39,293 bases of DNA from JAJPHJ01 sp035622315 (GTDB lineage Bacteria > Vulcanimicrobiota > Vulcanimicrobiia > Eremiobacterales > Eremiobacteraceae), in NCBI GenBank assembly GCA_035622315.1, contig DASPVP010000034.1, positions 1 through 39,293 of the forward strand, written 5' to 3'. The position numbers and the translations under genes were made by a program. Positions 31,844-39,293 of the stretch are shown piece after piece. Positions within the stretch are counted from its first letter, which is position 1; each line of letters starts with the position of its first letter. The notes beneath the pieces were generated by a model that was not told the DNA's origin, made no database searches, and saw only the letters and a list, made by a program, of their open reading frames with translations.

Positions 31844-33323
31844 GCGCGCCGGCTCCGCCGTCCGTCTTCCTGTCTTTGACCTCGACGCCGGCCGCGTTCA
31901 ACGCCTCGCGCAGACGATCGGACAGCGCGTAGTTCTTCTTCGCTCGCGCCTCCTCGCGCCGCTGCAACACGAGGTCGACGAGTTCCGCTCCATCGAGCTC
32001 GCCGTCTCCCACGAGGGCGCGCAAAGTGTCGCGATGGCTCGGGTCAAGGATCAGCGCACGCGATGCGACCCAACCCGCTTCGTGAGCGCTTGGGGGCAGG
32101 CCTAAGACGTCCAAACACCGCTCGATCACGATGACTTTCGCTCGGGCTGAGGCGGGGTCTGCGATCGCCGCAGTCTTCGCCTCGCGGACAGTGGTCTGCA
32201 GCCAGCCGAGCGCGCCAGCGGTGTTGAGATCGTCGTCTAGATAGGCCTCGAAAGCGGCTGTTTCACTATCCGGCGCTTGATCGCCGGGCGCACCTGAAGG
32301 TGCGCCGCTCCTACCTGCAGCGCCCGACAGTGCCGCGGCGCGAAGGGCGTCCAGCTCGTCGTACAGCCCGCGCAGACCTTTGGTGGCTGCCTCGAGCGCC
32401 GCGCTCGTGTAGTTCGAAGGCTTGCGGTAGCCGGTCTGCAGGAACAAGTAACGTATTGCGGCCGCAGGATGCTGGGCTAAGATGTCCTTCAACGGCACGA
32501 AGTTGCCGAGCGACTTGCTCATCTTGGTGCCCTCGACGTTGAGCAGGCCGGCGTGCATCCAAAAGCGCGCCATGGGTGCGAGCCCCGTCGCCATCTCGCT
32601 CTGGGCGACTTCGTTCTCGTGGTGCGGGAAGATGAGGTCCATCGCGCCGCCGTGGATGTCGAATCGATCGCCTACGTAGCGCCGGCACATGGCGGAGCAC
32701 TCGATGTGCCAGCCTGGGCGGCCAGGGCCCCATGGGCTCTCCCACGTAGGTTCGCCCGGTTTTGCTTTCTTCCAAAGGGCGAAGTCCAGCGGATCGCGCT
32801 TCTCCTCGCGGACCGCGATGCGCGCGCCCGCGCGCAGTTCGTCGAGGTTGCTCCTGCTCAAGCTGCCGTAACTCGGGTCTTTGTCGACGGCGAAGTAGAC
32901 GCCGTCGCTCGTCTCGTAGGCAAAGCCGCGGTCGACCAGGATTTCGATGAAGGCCACGATCTGCGGCACTTCTTGCGTGGCGCGAGGAGCGGCCGCGGGC
33001 TCGAGCAAGCCGAGGAGCTTCGCGCACTGCTCGAACTCGTCGAGGTAACGCGAGACCACCTGGTCCCACGGGAGGTGCTCCTTGGCGGCACGATCGATGA
33101 TGCGGTCGTCCACGTCCGTCACATTGCGCACGTAGTTGACGTCGTAGCCCTTCGTGCGGAGGTGTCGCACGAGCACGTCGAAGGTCAAGAAGGTCCGCGC
33201 GTGCCCCAAGTGCGGGTGGAAGCTCGGGGTGATACCGCAGACGTACATCGAAACGTGCCCTGCCTGCGCGGGTTCGAACGGTTCGAGCGAGCGCGTGAGC
33301 GAGTTATAAAGTCGCAGAGCCAT
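31833..33323 (-). CDS. cysS: Cysteinyl-tRNA synthetase
   Basis: A 496-residue class I synthetase that charges tRNA-Cys. The N-terminal zinc cysteine and HIGH-type motif are in CGITPSFHPHLGHA, the second zinc group is in ECSAMC and HHENE, and the KMSKS loop is KMSKSLGN. The ATG at 33323 (MALRLYNS) is chosen over a longer frame from 33383 because homology starts here; it lies 20 bp inside the end of cysE. Oddly, after the catalytic domain there is a Gly/Ser/Ala-rich stretch (AAGRSGAPSGAPGDQ) encoded by a repeat-like palindrome. Confidence 0.95.
   Translation of the reverse strand: MALRLYNSLTRSLEPFEPAQAGHVSMYVCGITPSFHPHLGHARTFLTFDVLVRHLRTKGYDVNYVRNVTDVDDRIIDRAAKEHLPWDQVVSRYLDEFEQCAKLLGLLEPAAAPRATQEVPQIVAFIEILVDRGFAYETSDGVYFAVDKDPSYGSLSRSNLDELRAGARIAVREEKRDPLDFALWKKAKPGEPTWESPWGPGRPGWHIECSAMCRRYVGDRFDIHGGAMDLIFPHHENEVAQSEMATGLAPMARFWMHAGLLNVEGTKMSKSLGNFVPLKDILAQHPAAAIRYLFLQTGYRKPSNYTSAALEAATKGLRGLYDELDALRAAALSGAAGRSGAPSGAPGDQAPDSETAAFEAYLDDDLNTAGALGWLQTTVREAKTAAIADPASARAKVIVIERCLDVLGLPPSAHEAGWVASRALILDPSHRDTLRALVGDGELDGAELVDLVLQRREEARAKKNYALSDRLREALNAAGVEVKDRKTDGGAGAHGR
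32287..32306. repeat. GC-rich palindrome inside cysS
   Basis: GGCGCACCT (32287-32295), a 2-base loop GA, and AGGTGCGCC (32298-32306), followed by GCTCCTACC. It resembles the intergenic palindromes that end in CCTACAT, and it lies in the coding region for a low-complexity linker of CysS. Confidence 0.6.
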
Positions 33324-33975
33324 GCGGTGCCTGCGTGCCCAGCCGGGCTTCGATCGCCTCGAGGCGCGCGGCCAGCGCGACAAGCTGCTCGCTCGTCGGA
33401 TCGGGCATGTCCACTTGCGGGATGACCGGCTCTTCCACTTTCTTGCCGTCGACGAAGACCACGCGCCCGGGCACGCCGACCACCGTGCTGTTCGGAGGCA
33501 CGGACTTCACTACGACCGCGCCAGCAGCGACTTTCGAATTACGTCCGATGACGATCGCGCCGAGAATCGCAGCACCGGCGCCCACGACGATGCTGTCCTC
33601 GAGCGTCGGGTGACGCTTACCGTGCTGCAGGCTCGTGCCGCCGAGCGTGACCCCCTGGTAGAGCGTGCAGTCGCGTCCAATCTCTGTTGTTTCGCCGATC
33701 ACCACGCCCATGCCGTGATCGATGAACAGCCCAGCGCCGATCTCGGCGCCCGGATGGATCTCGATGCCGGTGAAAAAGCGCATGATGTTCGAGAGGGCTC
33801 GCGGCACGAAAGGCACGCGCCAGCGATACAACGGATGGATGAACCGGTGCGCCACCACCGCATGAAACCCGGGGTAGGCGAGCAGCACCTCGAGCCAATT
33901 GACCGCCGCCGGGTCGCGCTCGAAGCATGCGCGCCAGTCTGCGTGGATCTGCCTGAAGATGGAATCGCGTTGCAT
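33304..33975 (-). CDS. cysE: Serine O-acetyltransferase
   Basis: A 223-residue enzyme making O-acetylserine for cysteine synthesis. A helical N-terminus (about 1-60) is followed by the left-handed beta-helix of hexapeptide repeats (IEIHPGAEIGAGLFIDHGMGVVIG) with the catalytic-type His in this segment, TLGGTSLQHGKRHP, and a C-terminal region longer than the shortest family members. It matches the short cysE type of Bacillus. It sits between gltX and cysS, an order typical of Firmicutes. The ribosome-binding site is weak. Confidence 0.95.
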   Translation of the reverse strand: MQRDSIFRQIHADWRACFERDPAAVNWLEVLLAYPGFHAVVAHRFIHPLYRWRVPFVPRALSNIMRFFTGIEIHPGAEIGAGLFIDHGMGVVIGETTEIGRDCTLYQGVTLGGTSLQHGKRHPTLEDSIVVGAGAAILGAIVIGRNSKVAAGAVVVKSVPPNSTVVGVPGRVVFVDGKKVEEPVIPQVDMPDPTSEQLVALAARLEAIEARLGTQAPHGSATL

Positions 33976-34018
33976 GGTGGTCCTGCCTACCCAGATGAGC
34001 GGAGCAACAAAGAATGAA

Positions 34019-34034
34019 GGGCGCCCGAGCGCCC
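34019..34034 (-). terminator. Hairpin in the gltX-cysE gap, possible attenuator
   Basis: GGGCGC-N4-GCGCCC (34019-34034). On the minus strand it is followed by TTCATTCTTTG, a weak T-rich tract. It could terminate part of the gltX transcript before cysE. No T-box consensus (GGTGGNACCGCG-type) is visible, unlike the cysES leader of Bacillus. Confidence 0.4.
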
Positions 34035-34116
34035 CGTCAACAGCAACAGCGGCAGGACTGGAAGAGGATGAGCGGTGACATCGACCGTTCGTGCAGCATG
34101 ACGTGAATCGGACTTC

Positions 34117-35610
34117 TTAGGCCCCGGTGCGCGACTCCTGCCCACCCGTATCGGACCTTTGCAGCGAGGCCGCGACTCTTCGCGCCACGCGCGGTGCGCC
34201 CAGCAGCGGCAAGAGCAGCGGCAGTTCGATGCCGTGCTCCGATCCCGTGACCGCGAGGCGCAGCGGACGAAAGAGCGCGCGCCCTTTGAGGCCGTGCTTG
34301 TCACCGAGCGCCTTGAGCCCGTCGCGAGAGACGAGTGACGCGAAGGCAGCATCGTTTGCCTCGCTCGCGCATCGGACGATCTCATCGAGCATGGCGCGCA
34401 CGGGCGCGCCGGCCAGCTCGACGTCGGTGTCGGGATTCCAAGGGAAGTCATCTGCCTGCAGCGCCGCGACCTCGCGTGGAACGTCCGAAAGGACCTCGAC
34501 GTGATCGCTCACGGCGGCCGCGAAGCGCTCCCACCACATGGCGCTAGGCCAAACGCTGGTGGCGAGCTGTCCGTCTGCGGCGCGCGCCCAGCGCTCGAAC
34601 AGTGCAGCCCGCTCGGCAAGCGGCTTTGACCGGAGATAGTGCGCGTTGAACCAGCGGAGTTTTCCCTCGTCGAAGACCGCGGGGCTCTTGCTCGCGCGTT
34701 CGAGCGAGAATGCATCGATCAGCTGAGCGAGCGTGAAGAATTCGCGATCGTCGCCGGGCGACCAGCCGAGCAGCGCGAGATAGTTCACGAGGGCTTCCGG
34801 GAGAAATCCGAGATCGCGGTACTCTGCGACGGCCCGCGCGCCGTGCCGCTTCGAAAGCTTGCGATGGTCTGGGGCGAGGATCATAGAGACGTGTGCGAAC
34901 AGCGGCAGCGGTCGTTCGAGCGCTTCGAAAAGCGCGACCTGCCGCGGGGTGTTCGGCAGGTGCTCATCAGCACGGATGACGTGGGTGATCGCCATGTCGC
35001 TATCGTCGACGACAACCGCGAAGTTATAGGTCGGCGTCTTGTCGGGTCGCAAGACGATGAAGTCGCCGATCGTGCCGGCTGCGAAGTGGACGGATCCGCG
35101 GATGAGATCCTCGACGTAGATGTCGCGTGCGGGCATGGCGAAGCGCAGCGCCGCCACCTTGCCTGCTGCTTCGCGCTCGGCGCGCTGCGCCGCCGTCAGG
35201 TCGCGACATTTCCCCGAGTACTTCGGGGCTTCGCCACGGCGCTCTTGGGCTGCGCGCTCTGCCTCGAGTTCCTCAGGCGTGCAGTAGCATGGATATACCG
35301 CTTCGATCTCGACCAGCCGCGCGATCGCGAGCGCATAGCTTTCGTTTCGCTCGGTCTGCCGGTAAGGTCCGTATGGGCCGCTCTTATCCGGTCCCTCGTC
35401 CCAATCGATGCCGAGCCAGCGCAAGTCGGCGGCGATCGAGGCCTCGTGCTCGCGGCTCGAACGCTGCACGTCCGTGTCCTCGGAGCGCAGCACGAACGAG
35501 CCGCCCTGGCGCCGAGCGAAAAGATAGTTGAAAAGCGCGGTGCGAGCGCCTCCGGTGTGGAGCGCACCTGTGGGCGAGGGTGCGAAGCGAACGCGGACGA
35601 GATCGCTCAT
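34117..35610 (-). CDS. gltX: Glutamyl-tRNA synthetase
   Basis: A 497-residue class I synthetase. The HIGH-type motif is in FAPSPTGALHTGGART, the zinc-type CYCTPEEL segment follows, and the KMSKS-type motif is KLSKRHGARAV. The C-terminal helical anticodon-binding part is complete and the length is typical. It may charge both tRNA-Glu and tRNA-Gln, since no glutaminyl enzyme is seen here; that cannot be decided from this window. The gap to cysE is 141 bp. Confidence 0.96.
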   Translation of the reverse strand: MSDLVRVRFAPSPTGALHTGGARTALFNYLFARRQGGSFVLRSEDTDVQRSSREHEASIAADLRWLGIDWDEGPDKSGPYGPYRQTERNESYALAIARLVEIEAVYPCYCTPEELEAERAAQERRGEAPKYSGKCRDLTAAQRAEREAAGKVAALRFAMPARDIYVEDLIRGSVHFAAGTIGDFIVLRPDKTPTYNFAVVVDDSDMAITHVIRADEHLPNTPRQVALFEALERPLPLFAHVSMILAPDHRKLSKRHGARAVAEYRDLGFLPEALVNYLALLGWSPGDDREFFTLAQLIDAFSLERASKSPAVFDEGKLRWFNAHYLRSKPLAERAALFERWARAADGQLATSVWPSAMWWERFAAAVSDHVEVLSDVPREVAALQADDFPWNPDTDVELAGAPVRAMLDEIVRCASEANDAAFASLVSRDGLKALGDKHGLKGRALFRPLRLAVTGSEHGIELPLLLPLLGAPRVARRVAASLQRSDTGGQESRTGA

Positions 35611-35657
35611 GGGTTACCCCGTTTTTTGCCGGTGGGCCCGGGCCCCTGTGCTCTCAT

Positions 35658-36206
35658 TTAGATGAAGGCGAGCCGCTCGCCGCGCGCGGAGTGTTCGATG
35701 AGGCGTTCGAGCCTGCGTAACCGCGTTTGCTCTTGTTTCGCGCTCGCCACCCAGCCGATCGATAAGCGACGATAGCCCGGCGGAAAACCGGAGAAGTTCT
35801 TCCAGGCTGCGCGACGACTTTCGAAGTGGCGTTGCAGTGCTGGCGCCAGCTTTGTTGGAGGCGGCGCTGTCTTGCGGCGGTCGTGCCCCGCGAACGCAGC
35901 GCGGCCCGCTGCGGTCACGCGCTGTTGCTTGAGCAGGCGTTTGACTCGCTCGATGTTGGAGGGCGACCAGGAGCTCGAGGGCTTGCGCGGCGTGAAGCGC
36001 ATCATGTAGCGCCGATCGTCGAGACCTTTGACCTTCGTATCCACCCAGCCGAAGCAGAGCGCCTCGTCCAGCGCCTCATCGAAGCTGACCGTGGGCTTGC
36101 CGGATCCCTTCTTATAATAGATGAGCCAGACTTCGGGTTTGGAGGCCCCGTGGAGCTGCAGCCACGCCCGCCACGCCGCGCCGTCGCGCGCATAGATGCG
36201 GTTCAT
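35658..36206 (-). CDS. YdeI/OmpD-associated-family protein
   Basis: A 182-residue cytoplasmic protein of the YdeI type, with the N-terminal segment AWLQLHGASKPEVWLIYYKKGSGKPTVSFDEALDEALCFGW, the SWSPSNIERVKRLLKQQ stretch and a basic C-terminus. Function in this family is unsettled; some members are described as bacteriocin-protection proteins. The ATG at 36206 overlaps the ispF stop by 4 bp (ATGA), so it is translationally coupled to it. It is an insertion in the otherwise conserved ispF-gltX order. Confidence 0.85.
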   Translation of the reverse strand: MNRIYARDGAAWRAWLQLHGASKPEVWLIYYKKGSGKPTVSFDEALDEALCFGWVDTKVKGLDDRRYMMRFTPRKPSSSWSPSNIERVKRLLKQQRVTAAGRAAFAGHDRRKTAPPPTKLAPALQRHFESRRAAWKNFSGFPPGYRRLSIGWVASAKQEQTRLRRLERLIEHSARGERLAFI

Positions 36207-36670
36207 ACAAGCGTCACCGTCGCGAATGCCGCCATGCCAATGCCCTCGCCCGTGAAACCCATGCCTTCCGTGTGCTTGGCCTTCACGCTGCACTGCGCGA
36301 TGTCGACCCCGCATGCTTGGGACAGGGCCGCGCGCATCGCCGGGATGTGTGGGGCGAGCGCCGGCCGCTCGGCGACGATCGTGCAATCCAGGTTGCCCAC
36401 GCGCAGACCGGCTTGCGCGACGCGTGCCACTGCCTGGCGCAGGAGCGCGACGCTGTCGGCCCCGGCATATCGTGGATCGCCCGCTGGGAACATCGTGCCG
36501 CAGTCGCCCAGCGCAGCCGCGCCGAGGATGGCATCGATCGTCGCGTGGGCGGCGACGTCGGCGTCGGAATAGCCTTCAAGGCCGCGATCGAAGGGGATGC
36601 GACAACCGGCGAGCACGAGCGGCCTCCCCGGCACGAGCCGGTGCGCGTCGAAGCCGAAACCAACTCGCAT
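36203..36670 (-). CDS. ispF: 2-C-methyl-D-erythritol 2,4-cyclodiphosphate synthase
   Basis: A 155-residue enzyme of the MEP isoprenoid pathway. The metal ligands Asp8, His10 (GFDAH) and His42 (SDADVAAHA) match the E. coli positions, and TEGMGFTGEG near the C-terminus is typical. The ATG at 36670 is chosen because a longer frame from 36700 would run into the repeat palindrome at 36687-36707. It follows ispD as in many bacteria. Confidence 0.96.
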   Translation of the reverse strand: MRVGFGFDAHRLVPGRPLVLAGCRIPFDRGLEGYSDADVAAHATIDAILGAAALGDCGTMFPAGDPRYAGADSVALLRQAVARVAQAGLRVGNLDCTIVAERPALAPHIPAMRAALSQACGVDIAQCSVKAKHTEGMGFTGEGIGMAAFATVTLV

Positions 36671-36686
36671 GATGCCGCCTTTCTGC

Positions 36687-36713
36687 GGGGCGATTTGCAA
36701 TCGCCCCCTACAT
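36687..36713. repeat. REP-like palindrome, copy A
   Basis: GGGGCGA (36687-36693), loop TTTGCAA, TCGCCCC (36701-36707), followed by CCTACAT. It is the first of two tandem copies between ispD and ispF and nearly identical to the copy at 30196. Confidence 0.8.
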
Positions 36714-36717
36714 CGTT

Positions 36718-36743
36718 GGGCGACTTTCAGTCGCCCCCTACAT
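36718..36743. repeat. REP-like palindrome, copy B
   Basis: GGGCGAC (36718-36724), loop TTTCA, GTCGCCC (36730-36736), followed by CCTACAT. It starts 30 bp after the equivalent position of copy A, in the same orientation, and overlaps the last codons of ispD by one base. Confidence 0.8.
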
Positions 36744-37450
36744 TATCGCGTTCTGAGGCGCGAAGCGATGCGCTCTGCGACGAGCATATCTTCGGGTGTC
36801 GTCACCTTCAGGTTCTCGTACGAGCCTTCTACGATCGCGATCGCCACGCTGCCGGTGCGCTCCACGAGCTCGGCGTCGTCGGTCGCCGCGAAGCCGGCCT
36901 CTTCGGCGCTCTCGTGGGCGGCGAACAGCAGATCGTAGTGAAACGCCTGCGGCGTTTGCGCCGCCCAGACGCGATCGCGCGGAATCGTCTTGAGCACGGT
37001 GCCCGCTTCCGTCGCTTGCTTGATCGTGTCTTTGACCGGTACCGCCGCGATGGCGCCACCGGATTCACGGGCCTTTGCCACCACTTCGTGGAGCAGCGAG
37101 GCGGTCAGGAAGGGCCGAGCGCCGTCGTGCACGATGATGATGTCCACCGAGCGGTCGATCGCGCGAAGTGCCGCGAATACCGAATCCTGACGTCGCGCAC
37201 CGCCGTCGACGATCGCGAGCAGTTTGCGCCGGACCACCTGGCGCGCCAGACGCTCGAAGCTCGCGCGCTCGTCCGGCTCGCAGGCGATGACGACGTGCGT
37301 CACGTCGTCCGATTCCGCGAATATCTCCAAAGACCACTGCGCGAGCGGCTTGCCAGCGAGCTCGACGAGCTGCTTGCGCTGGCCGAAACGCACGCCGTGC
37401 CCGGCCGCAGCGAGGATGGCGCAGGTAGCGCTAGCGCTTGAGTTTTGCAA
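36743..37450 (-). CDS. ispD: 2-C-methyl-D-erythritol 4-phosphate cytidylyltransferase
   Basis: A 235-residue enzyme of the MEP pathway. The nucleotide-binding N-terminus AILAAAGHGVRFGQRKQ, the central VHDGARPF, VKDTIKQA, TPQAF and ATDDAELVE motifs are present. The start is a TTG at 37450, overlapping the YacL-like gene by 20 bp; no ATG fits. It is the gene before ispF on the same strand. Confidence 0.94.
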   Translation of the reverse strand: MQNSSASATCAILAAAGHGVRFGQRKQLVELAGKPLAQWSLEIFAESDDVTHVVIACEPDERASFERLARQVVRRKLLAIVDGGARRQDSVFAALRAIDRSVDIIIVHDGARPFLTASLLHEVVAKARESGGAIAAVPVKDTIKQATEAGTVLKTIPRDRVWAAQTPQAFHYDLLFAAHESAEEAGFAATDDAELVERTGSVAIAIVEGSYENLKVTTPEDMLVAERIASRLRTR

Positions 37451-38480
37451 AGATCATCCGGCCGGCTGCGGTCTGCAGCACTGAGGTGACGAGCACTTCT
37501 GCCTCTTCCCCGATAACGCGCTTGCCGCTTTCGATCACGATCATCGTCCCGTCGTCGAGGTAGGCGACGCCCTGGTTGGGTTCTTTGCCTTCCTTGATCA
37601 CTTTCACGATCATCTCTTCGCCGGGCATGACCACTGGTTTGAGCGCGTTGGCCAGCTCGTTGATGTTCAGGACCGCGACCCCTTGCACTTTGGCCACGCG
37701 GTTGAGGTTGTAGTCATTCGTCAAGATCTGCGCGCCGAGCGTGCGCCCGAGCGAGATGAGCTTGCCGTCCACGTCTTTTTCTGGCGCGTCGTGCTCTGAG
37801 ACCTCGAGCCCGACCGATGCTTCGCGCAGTTTGTTCAGCACCTCGAGGCCGCGCCGTCCGCGGCTGCGCTTGACCGGATCGGCGGAGTCTGCGATGAGCT
37901 GGAGCTCGCGCAAGACGAACTTGGGCACCATCAATCTGCCGTCCAAAAAACCGGCCTGCACGATCTCGAGGATGCGCCCATCGACGATCACAGACGTGTC
38001 GAGAAGTTTGGGCGCGACCTCGCTGTGGTATGCCGCACCGTGCGACCACCAGGTGAGCCGTTGGCGCAGGCCGACGCGCACGCCGAAGTAGCCGAAGAGG
38101 AGCGTGATGACGGCATAGATCACGAACGAGATCGCAGGGCCGAAGCGCGGCACGAGGGCGAACGGCGTGAAGATGTCGCGGATGAGGAAGGCGACGACGA
38201 GGCCGACGATGAGCCCGATGGCGCCCGACAACGCCTCAGCGGGCGCCCGCCGTGCGATAGCGTCTTCCATGGCGCTCACGAGCCGCTCGAAGCCTCGTGC
38301 TGCGAAGGGGGAGAGCGCTATTCCGAGCACCGTGGCGAACACCGGCACCCCGATGAAGCGCAGGTCGTAGAGCAGCCGCGTCTGCGTGGGCATGTCGACC
38401 GAGCGCGCGATCTCGTGACCGATCAGCAAACCGATCAGACCGAAGAGCGAGGCGAAGACGATGCGAAAGGTCAGATTCAT
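37431..38480 (-). CDS. yacL: PIN-TRAM membrane ribonuclease-like protein (YacL type)
   Basis: A 349-residue protein. Four hydrophobic segments lie in the first about 150 residues, followed by a PIN nuclease domain (LLDTSVIVDGRI with the first acid, ILTNDYNLNRVA with late acids) and a C-terminal TRAM domain (VMPGEEMIVKVIKEG). Bacillus YacL has the same layout and the same neighbour ispD. A membrane-tethered RNA-processing or RNA-binding role is inferred from the domains. The ATG at 38480 is preferred over an upstream frame at 38525, which overlaps hemW. Confidence 0.92.
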   Translation of the reverse strand: MNLTFRIVFASLFGLIGLLIGHEIARSVDMPTQTRLLYDLRFIGVPVFATVLGIALSPFAARGFERLVSAMEDAIARRAPAEALSGAIGLIVGLVVAFLIRDIFTPFALVPRFGPAISFVIYAVITLLFGYFGVRVGLRQRLTWWSHGAAYHSEVAPKLLDTSVIVDGRILEIVQAGFLDGRLMVPKFVLRELQLIADSADPVKRSRGRRGLEVLNKLREASVGLEVSEHDAPEKDVDGKLISLGRTLGAQILTNDYNLNRVAKVQGVAVLNINELANALKPVVMPGEEMIVKVIKEGKEPNQGVAYLDDGTMIVIESGKRVIGEEAEVLVTSVLQTAAGRMIFAKLKR

Positions 38481-38484
38481 GCAG

Positions 38485-39293
38485 TCAGGATGCGATGAAG
38501 ACTTCGGGTTCCAAGAACAGCGCACAGGCCGTATTCGCGAGCAGCCTGCCTCTGCGAGTCAACCGGACGGTGCCCTCGCCCTCTTCGAGAAGCCCTGCGG
38601 TCTTGCTTGCTTCGATGGCGGCTGCGAAGATAGAGCGCGCATCAACGCCGAATCGCTCCTGGAAATCTAGTATCCCCAGGCCGCCGGCGGTGCGTAACGC
38701 GAGCATCGCGGCTTCGCCGATGCGAGCCGCCGGTGAGAGACGTTCTTCCGCGACTCGCGCCGAATAGCCGTTGTTCAGCGCATCGCAGTACGCGTTCAGA
38801 TCGCGTGCGTTCGAATACCGCATGCCATCTCTGTAACCAGCCGCGGAAAGCCCGATGGCGACGCAGTCGCGCTGGCGCCAATACCCCACATTGTGCGCGC
38901 ACTCGAAACCGGGACGAGCGAAGTTCGAGATCTCGTAATGCGACATGCCCGCGTCGCAGAGGACCGACTCGGCGAGCTCGAGCAGTTCGGCAAGCGCGTC
39001 GTCGTCCGCGAACGCGTGTGGTTCGCGCTCGCGCCATGCCGCGTACGGCGTACCCGGCTCGATCGTGAGGCCGTAGACTGAGATGTGATCGGGCGCGAGA
39101 TCGAGCGCCTGGCGCAACGATTCGCGAAACGACCGCGCGTCCTGGCCGGGCGTGCCCGCGATGAGGTCAAGGCTCACGTTGTCGAAGCCGGCCGAACGTG
39201 CGGCGCGGATGTAAGCCACGGCCTGTGCTTGGTCGTGGTCGCGGCCAAGGCGGTGGAGCTCACCGTCATCAAAGGATTGCACCCCGACCGACA
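38485..39293 (-). CDS. hemW: HemW-type radical SAM protein (partial, cut by window end)
   Basis: About 269 C-terminal residues of a HemW protein; the N-terminal radical SAM CxxxCxxC lies beyond the window. Recognisable segments are SVGVQSFDDGELHRLGR, LDLIAGTPGQ, ISVYGLTIEPGTPYA, YEISNFARPG and HNVGYWR. HemW is a haem chaperone related to HemN; it is not a coproporphyrinogen oxidase itself. It is the first visible gene of the long minus-strand cluster, 4 bp upstream of the YacL-like gene. Confidence 0.93.
   Translation of the reverse strand, partial: SVGVQSFDDGELHRLGRDHDQAQAVAYIRAARSAGFDNVSLDLIAGTPGQDARSFRESLRQALDLAPDHISVYGLTIEPGTPYAAWREREPHAFADDDALAELLELAESVLCDAGMSHYEISNFARPGFECAHNVGYWRQRDCVAIGLSAAGYRDGMRYSNARDLNAYCDALNNGYSARVAEERLSPAARIGEAAMLALRTAGGLGILDFQERFGVDARSIFAAAIEASKTAGLLEEGEGTVRLTRRGRLLANTACALFLEPEVFIAS

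Noticed and set aside
33976..34116. T-box leader before cysE/cysS
   Set aside because: The Bacillus counterpart has one, but no T-box sequence or specifier-loop layout is visible; only a plain hairpin is present.
1..39293. CRISPR array, insertion sequence or prophage
   Set aside because: No regularly spaced repeats, transposase, integrase or phage structural gene was seen.

Overview
The window looks like a chromosomal segment of a GC-rich diderm bacterium from an uncultured soil-type lineage. The best guess is Candidatus Eremiobacterota (WPS-2) or a close Terrabacteria relative. That is an inference from gene content: a TonB-dependent receptor and DUF5916-like barrel imply an outer membrane, while the right-hand end carries a Bacillus-like order of hemW, PIN-TRAM, ispD, ispF, gltX, cysE, cysS, rlmB and sigH. 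GloVer-repeat secreted proteins and frequent TTG/GTG starts fit the same picture. No insertion sequence, integrase, CRISPR array or rRNA was seen.

Left part (1-15.4 kb), envelope and nutrient-acquisition genes: a small secreted protein; a BlaI/MecI-type repressor divergent from a CBM9/DUF5916-like protein, with a perfect palindrome lying over both -35 boxes; an Ig-like membrane protein; a minus-strand operon of a TonB-dependent receptor and two lipoproteins; a small LuxR-type HTH protein; and a plus-strand operon of a GloVer-repeat protein and a PstS-like phosphate-binding protein, preceded by a TTAACC direct repeat resembling a Pho box and ended by a strong terminator.

Middle (15.4-25.2 kb), regulated accessory modules: an Lrp-type regulator translationally coupled to lysine 2,3-aminomutase; an operon of cupredoxin, metallophosphoesterase, ECF sigma factor and zinc-type anti-sigma factor; two small hypothetical proteins; then a cobalamin riboswitch in front of a Dph6-like PP-loop ATPase and a signal-less BtuF-like corrinoid-binding protein fused to a DUF5522 cysteine-rich tail. 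This riboswitch module is the most unusual part of the window. It is followed by a permuted NlpC/P60-type enzyme, a coiled-coil membrane protein and tRNA-Thr(TGT), in sequence of visibly lower GC than the flanks.

Right part (25.3-39.3 kb): the Kup potassium transporter, a PDZ/multi-TM/GAF membrane sensor followed by an alpha/beta hydrolase, and then the long minus-strand housekeeping run. Transcription goes from hemW (cut by the window end) through a YacL-like PIN-TRAM protein, ispD, ispF, a YdeI-like protein, gltX, cysE, cysS and rlmB to sigH and a small cysteine-containing protein. Many of these genes overlap or nearly touch. Short GC-rich palindromes of a recurrent family (GGGGCGA / TCGCCCC followed by CCTACAT) sit in the gaps of this half.
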